DNA from: Tiliqua scincoides
Lineage: Eukaryota; Chordata; Lepidosauria; Squamata; Scincidae
Assembly (NCBI RefSeq): GCF_035046505.1
Contig: NC_089823.1
Span: 1,790,767-1,854,766, forward strand
DNA length: 64,000 bases
Direction: 5' to 3'
Numbering within the stretch: the stretch's first letter is position 1; each line of letters starts with the position of its first letter. Below the pieces are notes generated by a model. The model was not told the origin of the DNA. It saw only the letters and a program-made list of their open reading frames with translations, and did no database searches. A program made the position numbers and the translations under genes. Below, piece after piece: positions 12,578 to 22,252 of the stretch.

Positions 12578-13654
12578 ACAGCCCTACCTTTCAAGGCAAC
12601 TATAGTATGGCCAAAACCAATCAGCAAAAAGCAGTATTCCCCTGGAGTGAGCCTGTAGACCTCTTCTCTTGTGCTTGGGAAGGTCAGGAAAACAGAGGCA
12701 GGAAACCCCTTCCCACTACCACAGAACTCGCAATGCCAAGACAGATTCAAGAGTTCGGTGGTGGTGGTGGGAAGGGGTTTGCAGCTTCTGTTTTCCTGAC
12801 CCCTCCAAGTGCAAGAGAAGAGATCTGAGGAGGAGACTGGATTCAGGCACTGGACATTTGACTCTTTCCAAGCGCTTCCTGCAAGTCTGATCAGACCAGG
12901 GAGAAATCACAGGTGCTGCTATTCTGCCCAGCAGCCCTCTGCACTTCGCTACCCTCTCAGAGACTCTTCTGTCACCCAGGTGCGGTGCTGCACTACAGGG
13001 AAGTGTGGTGGGAGGGTCAGGTGAGGCAGAGCCTCCCTGCCAGAGCCCACATGTAGGTTGAGGTGCTTGTGCTTTCCAAAGGGCTCCGGTGGGGAGGATC
13101 TGCCTCACCTGCCCTCCCCGTCTCTGCTCCAAAGGCCTGATCCTGTCCAACTTCCCTCTAGTGGGGGCACTAAAGGAAGGGCTCATCTGCCCGCCCGCCC
13201 ACCTCGCGTCCTGCTGCACTAGGGACAGCTGGCAGCTGCCGGCACTCGGGGTCGCCTCACACCCAGAGCACCCCGAGAGCCCAGGCCCAGGTTCAGAGCC
13301 AGGCTCGCCCCACGGGCACCAGGGGAGGGAGGCGGCGAGGGGAGAGCTGCGCAGCCCGAATGAAGGCAGGCAGGCAGGGCGCTGAGAGCCGAGACCGACC
13401 CCGGCGCCTCCCCGGGCGGGCTGCCTGGGAAGAGCCCCTCCGCCCGAGGCTCCCTGGGCAGGGGGCGTGGTCCGCCGACAGCGGGGTCTGCTCCCCCTCA
13501 GGCGCCGGGCCCAGAGGGACCTCGAAGCGGGCCGCGCAGGGCGGGGTCGGGAGGGCAGCACGAAGCAGCCCCGCCCCGCAAGGTCCGCGGCACCGCTCCG
13601 ACCCCCCCGCACCTGCTCCGAGGCCTCGTTCTCGCTGCTATAGCAACAGCCCAT
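6643..13654 (-). CDS. LAMTOR1: LAMTOR1 (p18), late endosomal/lysosomal Ragulator subunit 1 (5 exons)
   Basis: On the minus strand the coding exons are 13654-13613, 10547-10402, 9527-9450, 7774-7648 and 6735-6643. They splice in phase to 486 nt, 161 aa, exactly the human length. The start [14 protein letters not shown] gives the N-myristoylated Gly2 and palmitoylated Cys3/Cys4 that anchor Ragulator to late endosomes and lysosomes. Conserved blocks follow: [59 protein letters not shown] and the terminal [20 protein letters not shown] ending QFGIP. LAMTOR1 wraps the LAMTOR2/3 and LAMTOR4/5 dimers and recruits Rag GTPases for mTORC1 activation. Exon 1 sits in a CpG island. Introns carry a LINE copy (8461-9187), a CT/CA microsatellite and two foldback sequences. 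Confidence 0.97.
8461..9187 (-). mobile_element. Finger-bearing LINE 3' fragment with internal deletion, in LAMTOR1 intron 3
   Basis: The minus strand encodes ORF2 C-terminal sequence ([60 protein letters not shown]). Compared with the copy at 16669-18012 it jumps from KKLTGHTM straight to ELVQGKR, losing the middle segment (KIQVYRACVL to KDLLYG). Its upstream end finishes in a perfect 35-bp palindrome at 9153-9187. Confidence 0.8.
9153..9187. repeat. Perfect 35-bp palindrome (17-bp arms) at the LINE 5' edge
   Basis: GTCGGCAAAGAGGAAGT is followed by one C and then its exact reverse complement. The left arm is genuine LINE sequence (coding for LFADE on the minus strand) and the right arm is an inverted copy. 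This fits snap-back priming or 5' inversion during retrotransposition. Confidence 0.75.
10800..12500. other. AT-rich part of LAMTOR1 intron 1, nothing recognised
   Basis: The sequence is AT-rich with only short open frames. I recognise no exon, RNA or named repeat. It may contain old degraded transposons. Confidence 0.4.
12508..12580. repeat. (CT)n(CA)n compound microsatellite
   Basis: A run of CT dinucleotides passes directly into a run of CA dinucleotides within LAMTOR1 intron 1. Apparent open frames across it are low-complexity artefacts. Confidence 0.95.
12652..12832. repeat. Long imperfect inverted repeat (foldback), arms about 75 bp
   Basis: The left arm contains CTCTTCTCTTGTGCTTGG, GGTCAGGAAAACAGA and AAACCCCTTCCCAC. 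The right arm contains their near reverse complements (GTGGGAAGGGGTTT, TCTGTTTTCCTGACC, CCAAGTGCAAGAGAAGAG). The loop is roughly 15-20 nt. It could be a foldback MITE or a stable transcribed hairpin in LAMTOR1 intron 1. Confidence 0.75.
13006..13121. repeat. Imperfect palindrome, arms about 40 bp
   Basis: GGGAGGGTCAGGTGAGGCAG continuing into AGCCTCC is mirrored by GGAGGATCTGCCTCACCTG and CCCTCCCC. Related half-sites (GGCTCTGCCTCACCTG) recur near 14400, and a small palindrome of similar sequence lies near 57665. This suggests a dispersed foldback DNA element just inside LAMTOR1 intron 1. Confidence 0.6.
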
Positions 13655-13900
13655 GGCTGCAGCGCTCCGGTGCGGCGCGAGGGAGGGGGAGGCCGACCAA
13701 GGCCCCTCCCCCGCTGTGGCTCCTCTGCCCTTTCCTCCTTCCGGCCACGTGACGCGCTGCTGCTCCCCGCCCCCTCTAGACTCACGTGAGCGGGAAGGAG
13801 GCGGGGACTAGCGCGCAAAGCCTGTAGGGAGCGGCGGTCACGTGGACCCAGTCCCGACCAATCGCGTCCTTGAGCGGAGTGCACGAGCGTGTCACGCGGC
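13190..13900 (-). promoter_or_regulatory. LAMTOR1: CpG island, LAMTOR1 promoter
   Basis: The stretch is GC-rich with dense CpG and surrounds the LAMTOR1 start codon (13654) and first donor (13613). A CCAAT box in reverse (ATTGG on the minus strand, near 13858-13862) and GC-box-like CCGCCCC motifs are visible. It is a typical TATA-less housekeeping promoter. Confidence 0.75.
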
Positions 13901-13940
13901 GAGAAGAAGGAGGTGCGGCCTCGAGGGGTGGAACGTGAGG

Positions 13941-14331
13941 GAGAGTCTGGTCGAGTTTCTTGTTGGACCACAAGATCACAAAGAGAGTCTGGTCCAACAA
14001 GAGAGTCGCAGTGACAAGAGTCACAGATCACAAGGAGAGTCTGGTCCAACAAGAGAGTCGCAGTGACAAGAGTCACAGATCACAAGGAGAGTCTGGTCCA
14101 ACAAGAAGCTGACGGAACACGCCAAGATCCAGGTCTACAGAGCTTGCGTCCTGAGTACACTTCTGTACTGCAGCGAGTCATGGACTCTTCGCTCACAACA
14201 GGAGAGGAAACTGAGCGCTTTCCACATGCGCTGCCTCCGACGCATCCTCGGCATCACCTGGCAGGACAAAGTTCCAAACAACACAATCCTGGAACGTGCT
14301 GGAATCCCTAGCATGTACACACTGCTGAAAC
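13941..14331 (+). mobile_element. Finger-bearing LINE, internal ORF2 fragment with local tandem duplication
   Basis: The plus strand codes for [10 protein letters not shown]-like sequence and then IQVYRACVL, LYCSESWTL, FHMRCLRRILGITWQDKV and AGIPSMYTLLKL. The fragment starts in a rearranged 52-bp tandem array (13983-14107). It stops abruptly at 14331, well short of the element's usual 3' end. Confidence 0.75.
13983..14107. repeat. 52-bp direct tandem repeat, two full units and a partial third
   Basis: Units begin GAGAGTCTGGTCCAACAAGA at 13983, 14035 and 14087, with exact 52-nt spacing and near identity. Just before them (13953-13966) lies an inverted piece TTCTTGTTGGACCA. The array amplifies LINE sequence and lies about 330 bp upstream of the LAMTOR1 start codon. 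Confidence 0.85.
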
Positions 14332-14349
14332 TGCTCATGGGCTGGGAGT

Positions 14350-16668
14350 GCTTGCATGCCTCACATGGCGGCAGCCCTTTTCGAAGGGCTCCAGGGGGGG
14401 GCTCTGCCTCACCTGTCTCCTCACCCATGGCTCAGAGGCAGGCCTCCACCTGCCTTTCCCCCCCATAGCGCCCGTCCCTGCTCCACTGCATGTCCTTATG
14501 GAACCTGCCAGCACACCACCTGTGTGTAGCCTCTCCCCTGAGTGCAGACCCTCCACATAATTATTGCCTCCTGCCTGCATCTCAGGCCCACTGATCCTTT
14601 GAAGCCCATTGGTATGGTGCACACTGCCTTTGAAGAGAAATATACAATAATTCCCCATGCCAGCTCTTTTGGTCACGCTGGGCTTTGGACCTCTGCAGCA
14701 GGGGTTGGCTCTGAAGTTTGGGGTGAAACTAGTGTACTATAGCTGGCCATTCCCCACAACCACCTCAGTTAGATGTTTTCAGGGGAACATTCCGTGGTAC
14801 CTGCTTTCTCAGGCACTGGCCTTAACAGCAGACCCCAAGTATTCTTGACTAGTTCCCCTGGGATAGATTTTATGGACTTGCCTCAGACCCACTCCTTTTA
14901 AGCCATGAATATGGTGTGCACTGTCACAGGGGCTTTTCCCAAGTACAACTAAGCACAATAATGTTGAAATAAGCCAGTGTAAATGCTTTACAGGGCCCTA
15001 ATACTCAGTCTTGGCACTGAAGCATTTGAGCCACTCCGTGCAATGCCAAGGGCAGGGTCTTGTATTGAAATAGGCCTTGCAGTGTGGCAAAAGCCATCTT
15101 CTTGGAGGGGAAGGGGCACCTACCAGCAGCACCTCTTAGTATTAGGACTGGTGTGGACAAATATTGAGCTTTGCCTCTTTGGTCTACCTGTGTTTCCATC
15201 TGTGGCATGGGCTGTGTATTTATTCACCTGGACCTTATGATAACCTTTGGGGGCAGCTCAGTCAAAGGTCATTATTCCCAGGATCTTGGGAAATACCTGG
15301 GAAAGGTCACCACAAAACCTTCAATTTGAGGAGCTGGAATCAAATCTGGCCCAAGAAAGGGGCAGGATCCTCCCCCCCCCCCCGCAACAAAGGGGGCAAC
15401 TCCATGTCATCTGGTTTAGTGAAGGACATTTGGAAATGTGGGGTACAGGCAGCCATGGGAGAAATGCTAACAGTGTTTATTTTACCCTATATGCAAGCAG
15501 AATCAGGCAGAGGTCCCTGGACTCAAAGAGGTGGGGTTGTTAATTTAGTGAGGTAGTAGAAAGGTTTCTGGGTGGATGGAGCATGGGGTGACCACCCAAA
15601 GGAGCAATCCCCTGTAGAGCCTGCTGGGGTCATCATTCCCATCAGGCCTGAGGGAAATGCCACTCCCACCACACGTGGTTGTTAAGTCCAGATATCTAGG
15701 GTAGGTGGGCCTGCCTCCAGTGTCCCTTGGTTGAAGCCCCAGCCACACATTGACTGGGTGCTGCTGCTGCTCCAGAGATTTAAGAAGACAGCCAGGGAAG
15801 AAACTCCCCTGATTTCCAATGGCAAGGAATGGCTTTGCACACAGTGGGTAACAGGAAGATTAATGAAACTTTATGGAGTAAAAACCAAAAGGGCCATCAC
15901 ATATCGGTTCAAGTGCTAAAAATCGTTCTGGTTGAATTGTTTTGTGGGTAATCTTGGGAACGTCGGCAAAGGTCTCTTTCTAGAACATGGCCACTTCTGG
16001 ACAGCCCCACCACTCACTCAGGAATCACCCCCTTTGGCCTCAATTCTGCAGGCTCAAAGGGCTCCTTGTTGCTGAAAGGTGAGGTAACTCTCAAGGTTCT
16101 GTGAGAGAGGAGGTCATGCAGAGAGGCACACATTTCACTGCCTCTGAGATACAGGCTCCAGTTCAGCTGCTGCAGGTGCCTACTTTCTCTTAGGGCTTGT
16201 TCTGCTCTAACACTGCTTCTGGCTGGCATCAGCAAATCTCACAGTTTCTGTACAATAAGCACAGAATGTTAAGTTTTCCCAAGTATCCTTGAGCTTGATC
16301 TACAAGTTAGCCTCAACTGTTTTCCAAAGTGGTTATGGTGTTGCAGCCTTGGCATGGCCCCCTCGATCTCCAGGCACAGCCAGGTGTGCCCTTGCCCTCA
16401 CCCTGGGAATACCAACCCTCCATGTTTCCGGGCATCTGCATTAATTTCCAGGTAACTGCTGAAAACACTGCTGGAGGAGTCACCAGGGCTTCCAGGAATT
16501 GCCATCAGCATGTCATGCTGGGAAAAAAAACCTCCAGGAACTGGTTTTATCAGAATTGTTTGCACTGCCCCGCCCTTGCATATTTGCAGGCCCCAAATGT
16601 GCTTAAGATTGATGACCCTTTCCTTGTCCTCATGGCAATATCTGGACTGCCAAGTTGCCTATAGGGTG
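14350..16668. other. Gene-free spacer between LAMTOR1 and the SFRP2-like gene
   Basis: Only short, unconserved open frames and a poly(C) tract near 15371 are present. No exon or RNA gene is recognised. Confidence 0.45.
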
Positions 16669-18012
16669 TTAGTTGGCCACCTTCAGTCTCGAAAGACTAT
16701 GGTATCGCGCTCTGAAAGGTGGTTCTGGAACAGCGTCTAGTGTGGCTGAAAAGGCCGATTCGGGAGTGACAATCCCTTCCACACTGGGAGCAAGTGCAGT
16801 CTGTTCCTGGTCTGTCTCCCTGGCTATGGGCCTTCCTTCTTTGCCTCTTAGCCTCAGACTGTTGGCCAAGTGTCTCTTCAAACTGGGAAAGGCCATGTTG
16901 CACAGCCTGCCTCCAAGCGGGCCGCTCAGAGGCCAGGGTTTCCCACTTGTTGAGGTCCACTGCTAAGGCCTTCAGATCCCTCTTGCAGATGTCCTTGTAT
17001 CGCAGCTGTGGTCTACCTGTAGGGCGCTTTCCTTGCACGAGTTCTCCATAGAGGAGATCCTTTGGGATCCGGCCATCATCCATTCTCACGACATGACCGA
17101 GCCAACGCAGGCGTCTCTGTTTCAGTAGTGCATACATGCTAGGGATTCCAGCACGTTCCAGGACTGTGTTGTTTGAAACTTTGTCCTGCCAGGTGATGCC
17201 GAGAATACGTCAGAGGCAGCGCATGTGGAAAGCATTCAGTTTCCTCTCCTGTTGTGAGTGAAGAGTCCATGACTCGCTGCAGTACAGAAGTGTACTCAGG
17301 ACGCAAGCTCTGTAGACCTGGATCTTGGTATGTTCCGACAGCTTCTTGTTGGACCAGACTCTCTTTGTGAGTCTGGAAAACGTGGTAGCTGCTTTACCGA
17401 TGCGTTTGTTTAGCTCGGTATCGAGAGAGTGTCGGAGATCGTTGAGCCAAGGTACACAAAGTCATGGACAACCTCCAGTTCATGTGCAGAGATTGTAATG
17501 CAGGGAGGTAAGTCCACATCCTGAACCATGACCTGTGTTTTCTTCAGGCTGATTGTCAGTCCAAAATCTTGGCAGGCCTTGCTAAAACGATCCATGAGGT
17601 GCTGGAGATCTTTGGCAGAGTGGGTAGTGATAGCTGCATCGTCAGCAAAGAGGAAGTCACGCAGACATTTTAGCTGGACTTTGCTCTCAGTCTGGAGAGG
17701 TTGAAGAGCTTTCCATCTGATCTGGTCCGGAGATAGATGCCTTCTGTTGTAGTTCCAAAGGCCTGCTTCAGCAGGACAGCGAAGAAGATCCCAAACAAGG
17801 TTGGTGCAAGAACACAGCCCTGCTTCACGCCACTTCGGATGTCAAAAGGGTCTGATGTGTAGCCATCGAAGACATCAGTGCCCTTCATGTCCTTGTGGAA
17901 GGATCTGATGATGCTGAGGAGCCTGGGTGGACATCCAATCTTGGGGAGAATCTTGAAGAGGCCATCCCTGCTGACCAGGTCAAAAGCCTTTGTGAGATCT
18001 ATGCCTATAGGG
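16669..18012 (-). mobile_element. Longest copy of the finger-bearing LINE, 5'-truncated RT to 3' end
   Basis: The minus strand codes, from 18012 downward, for reverse transcriptase blocks: IGIDLTKAFDLVSRDGLFKI, DIRSGVKQGCVLAPTLFGIF and RTRSDGKLFNLSRLR. These are followed by [20 protein letters not shown], the GHVVRMDDGRIPKDLLYGEL block and the finger [21 protein letters not shown] in overlapping pieces. Frame changes break it, so it is inactive. It provides the reference order for the other five fragments. Clade unassigned. Confidence 0.85.
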
Positions 18013-20230
18013 TACGTTTGCACAAACATGTTAGGATCCCTGTTTAGCCTGGATTGAGTCAGAAGAAAGGATCAGCACTGTTTTTAAATCAAATGTACAT
18101 TCTAGCTAATAGCCGTGTTCAATGAGAAGTTCTGCACTGGCCCCACTAAAGTGGACACCCAAGAACACTCCAGCGCGTTGTACTCGCCTTAGGTTTCACA
18201 ACTGAATTCCAGACCTTGGCAATGCGTAAGGCAGTTTTAAGTGCCCAACTTCAGTGCAGAGGAAAACAAAATGCCTTACAATAATTCACTTTATCTTTGC
18301 TGGGGAAGAGCATTGCATCTAGATCTCTTTCTGCTACTGCCCTTTTTTTAACTGCTTTTTTCCTGATGACTGGGAAAGGTAGTGGCTGTTACTTTCTGTT
18401 TTTCTCTGTATAAAGACAGAGCCATTTAGCATGACTGTGGCCCTAGCTACAGGATGGCTGAGTAGAAAAATCAACAGCCTCCAGGCTTAACTTCATTGTT
18501 CTGGAGAAGAGTGAGGCATAATTACAGGGCTCGCTCCCATCTACCCACGCCCCTCTTTTATAGCTCTTCTGTGAGAGCCTTCTTGAGTTTCCTGCAGTTA
18601 AATTCATAGACCTGCTCATTCAAGAGGAAACACAGCCCTGAGGTCTGCAGACTGGTTACTATAACCCATAATTTCAGGGGATACAACCTTCTGGTTCCGG
18701 ACTTCCTGCAAAGCCAGTAGCCTTCAGGTAATACTTGGGTTGGGGAGTCTTGGAAAAAAGGGTGAAAATTTTGGAGTGGGGCACTTGGAAGTTAAAGCTG
18801 GACAAAGGAGGAGGCTGGATCTGCCCTCATGTTGTTGGAAAAGCATCCCAGGTGAGATGGGCCCCCCAACTAGGAGCAGGAAGGTAGTTGGACTTCTCTG
18901 CTTTAGGGGGTAGCTGTGATGGGGCGGGGCCTAGTGGCAGAGCCCCTGCCACTGTAGCAGGATGCAGGTTCAGTCCTGGCAGTATCTGCTTGGAGCTTGC
19001 CCGAGACCCTGGAGAACTGCTGCCACTCTGTGTAGACAAGACTGAGCTGGATGGACAGGCCCAGCATGGGCTGACTCAAGCAGAAGGCAGCCGCAGATAT
19101 TCAGGCTTCTACTTGACACAAATTCTGGAGCTGCTGGGGTGGAAGCGTCCAGGAAAGAGTGAGGCTACAAGGAGGATGTACATGCTGACCCAAACGCCAG
19201 CATTCCCTCCCCTATTTACCAGGGACCGACAGGTCTGATTTTCTGATCTCTGCATCTGTCTTGTCCCTGTTTGTACCTTTGGGTGCTGTTAAACGTTCTA
19301 GGGTGAGTATTGGATTCCACTCCAGCCCCCAGATCTCTAGGAGTAGGGGGTTTGTGTAGCTTGCCTATAGTGCACATCCATGCCCGTGTGTGTTCATGGG
19401 GTTTCCTGGCACTCTCAGGTCGTCCAATTCCTCTCCCACAGTTACTGAAGCAGATTCGGAGCTGCTGTGACCGGCTGGGGGAGAGTGGACTTTTCTGCCA
19501 GAGCCACAAGGACAAGCGCGCTCTGGGCATCTGGGCCATTGGAAGACAAGGCCGCGGTAAACAGAAGGAGTGTCAAGTGAAGGTTGCAGGGGGAGCCTTC
19601 AGTAGTGGGGTGGGGAGGGCCTGCCAGGGAGTTTTCCTCAGCATAGGAGTGGGTGATGTCACCCAAGCATGTCCCAGCCTATGTCTGTGAGATGTTGGAG
19701 GGTGTGTACTGAGGGGTGATGAGTAGAGGAGTTTTTGGTGAATGAGATAGGTTTACATCCTAAGTCTTATTGAACACAATGGGCTTACTTCTGAGTAAGG
19801 TAAATCACTGTTTTCACTTCTAGTGATGAGCCACAGAGAAAGCAGCTTCCACAGTCCACAAAGAGGAGTCTGATGTGGTGCAGGCTTCACTCCCCACCTG
19901 ACGTTTCCCCCTCCCCCCCACCATGGCCCATCTGCTTTCAGTAGCCCCTTTGGTTTCACAGCAGCCCTTCAGCCTGGAATTTGGTTCCTGCACTTTGTGC
20001 AAAGCTTTGCCAGGAGGCATCAGGCCACTGCATTCTGGTGGGTTTTGTGTTCTCTTCTCAGGTTTCTGCACAGCTGATTTGGGGTGACTTCTTTTTCTGT
20101 TGCTGGAAACTGCAGTTGTGGCATTGCCCAGCTAACAGGGACAGGCAAAATGCTGGGAGGGCTTTGTGGGGCAGCTCTTTCCCCAGCGAGCACCTCATCC
20201 TGAACAGCCTCTCTATCTGTGCTTCTCTTC
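18013..20230. other. Gene-free stretch upstream of the SFRP2-like gene, with one SINE
   Basis: A tRNA/MIR-like SINE is visible at about 18917-19105; the rest holds no recognised gene. An AG acceptor at 20232-20233 (TTCTCTTCTAG), just before the SFRP2-like start codon, implies that a non-coding first exon and promoter lie somewhere in this stretch. Confidence 0.45.
18917..19105 (+). mobile_element. tRNA/MIR-like SINE
   Basis: The body includes CAGGTTCAGTCCTGGCAG (a B-box-like core), GAGACCCTGGAGAACTGCTG and GAGCTGGATGGACAGGCCC. This is the order seen in widespread reptilian SINEs and in the copies near 50.3 and 63.3 kb. Confidence 0.65.
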
Positions 20231-20240
20231 TAGGCCCTCC

Positions 20241-22252
20241 ATGGACCTCCTGGTGCCCTTGGCACTCCTGCTGGCTGCCTGGAGCTGCTGCTCCTCCTCA
20301 TCTTCCTCCCCTTTCCGCCACCACCTGGTGCAACGGAGCCCCAGGCGCAGCAGCTGCAAGCCAGTGCCCAGTAGTATGGGTCTCTGCCGTGGCATTGGCT
20401 ACAGTGAGATGCGCCTGCCCAACCTCCTGGGCCATGACTCCATGAAGGAGGCCCTGCAGCAAGCGGCCTCCTGGGTGCCCCTGTTGACCAAGCAATGCCA
20501 CCGGGACACCAAAAAGTTCCTCTGCTCCCTCTTCGCCCCAGTGTGCATCAGTGAGCTGGAGGAGCCCATCTTCCCCTGCTGGTCTCTCTGCGAGGCCGTC
20601 AGAAAGGGCTGCACCCCTGTCATGGCTGCCTTCGGCTTCCCCTGGCCGGAGATGCTCAACTGTAGCAAGTTCCCTCAAGGCAACGAGCTCTGCATCCCTC
20701 CTGCCGGCCCAGAGGACCAGCTGGAGCTCCTGAGGGAAGGTGAGTGTTCTGGGGGCAGCAACCTTGGGGTGAGTGCCCTTGGCAGAGCTGGATTGGCCCC
20801 TTCTGTCGTTTTTTCTTACTGCAATACTTACATGTGCAGGCACTTCAGTACACCTAGCGCTGCAGTAACAAGGCAATAACAGCCCGCAGAAGTGTGCTGT
20901 TGTCTTGAGAGCACAGAAAAATGTGGTTTGGTCTGGCTGCAGAATCTGCCTTCCTGAGAATCTCAGTTTTCCTTCTGGCTAGGAAGGGCTGCTTGGAAGT
21001 GAAGTGGCACTGCCTGGGGAATGAGGAAAGAGAAATGATGAGAAGGTTAAACCATGTGCTGAAAGATGACAGGACAGCACCCGAGTGTGAAGGGAGAGAG
21101 GTGGAATCGTGGCTGGGAGAAGGGACTCGTGAAATGGTTGTCCAAGTGAACAGAAAGGAGCGGTGCAAGACTTATTTGTGAGGCACGGACATTCATGCCA
21201 AGGTTGCCTCTGTAAAGGAACACTGTTTTGCATCATGCCTTCTCCCCTGGAAATCCTGGAAACTGCATTTCTATGATGCCACAAACCTGTACACATTTAC
21301 AGAATGTAGAATTAATGCCTGTAATTAAGATTGTGCTTGGTGCCTTTTGGAGGGGTCACTGGTAGGTTTGATCCCACATTTAGTGTCCAGGATGCAAATG
21401 ACCAGACAGCTGAAAAGTGTGATGAGACACTAACGTTGGGCGGAGAGAGCAGGGAGAGGATTCTGTTTGCTCTCAACAAGCCCTGCCTCATCTTCTGGCC
21501 AGGCGTCCTCTCCCCCAGCCAAACTGGGTTCTCTTGTGTCTCTCTTTGTTCCCCCAGATGTGGTGTGTGCAGCCTGCCTTGACAGAGGGCACGGTGAGAA
21601 GGAATTCCTGGAAAATGTTTGCACCCAAGACTTTGGTGAGTCTCATGTACTTGTGACAGGTGTCCCAGTTCAGGTTCTCTACAGTTTCATATGGCAACAT
21701 AAGAACAGCCCCACTGGATCAGGCCATAGGCCCATCTAGTCCAGCTTCCTGTATCTCACAGCGGCCCACCAAATGCCCCAGGGTGATGGCCAGGAAAGAG
21801 TGCAAGCCAGCCACTACCTGAGAAAGCAAAGAAGCCACTGAGGCACCTATGAGGGGAGGCTGGGAATCAGCAAGCCATCTGTTGTGGAAGTCCATTTCCT
21901 TCTCATCCTGAAAGCCTTCCCTCCCTTCCCACATCTGTCTCCAACAGCTTTAAAAATGAGCATCAAGTCCTTGTCCAGCATGGAAGGCGATCTAAAAGTG
22001 ATCCCAGAATCCAAGAGCCGCACTCTCTACAAGCAGGATGGCTGGTCAGAGGAAGAGCTGAAGAAGCCAGTCCTGTGGCTTCCCGGTGGAGAGGCCTGCT
22101 CCTGCGAAGAGCTCGAGGGGTCAGGCTCCATGGTCCTGGCCATGGGGCGTCGGGTGGCTGGTCGGATGGTTCTCTCTTGGGTTCAGAGATGGCGACAAGG
22201 AGAGAAGGAGCTAAAGAAGTTCTCTCGGGCCGTACGGAGGCTGCGGTGTTAG
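20241..22252 (+). CDS. SFRP2-like secreted frizzled-related protein (3 coding exons)
   Basis: Exons 20241-20739, 21558-21635 and 21948-22252 join in phase to 882 nt, 293 aa, near the 295 aa of SFRP2. Residues 1 to about 17 form a signal peptide. The frizzled cysteine-rich domain has all ten cysteines (39, 49, 86, 95, 102, 113, 117, 124, 141, 151) and the motif SEMRLPNLLGH. A netrin-like domain follows, with CAAC (170-173), Cys188, ACSCEEL and a terminal Cys293. Blocks such as QCHRDTKKFLCSLFAPVC, ESKSRTLYK, ELKKPVLWL and VQRWRQGEKELKKFSRAVRR resemble SFRP2 more than SFRP1/5 or FRZB. SFRPs are secreted Wnt antagonists, and sizzled-type members inhibit tolloid proteases. The locus is not SFRP2's own location, so this is probably the sfrp2-like paralogue; sizzled/crescent is the alternative name. 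A putative AATAAA lies at 23393. Confidence 0.92.
21699..21781 (-). mobile_element. CR1 LINE 3'-end fragment
   Basis: AAGAACAGCCCCACTGGATC and CAGCTTCCTGTATCTCACAG are the reverse complement of the standard CR1 3' terminus, also seen at 45302 and 55753. It lies in intron 2 of the SFRP2-like gene. Confidence 0.75.

Noticed and set aside
12716-13654. 312-codon open frame starting with the LAMTOR1 N-terminus
   Set aside because: It is exon 1 read through its donor at 13613 into the intron. The conserved continuation is the exon at 10547-10402.
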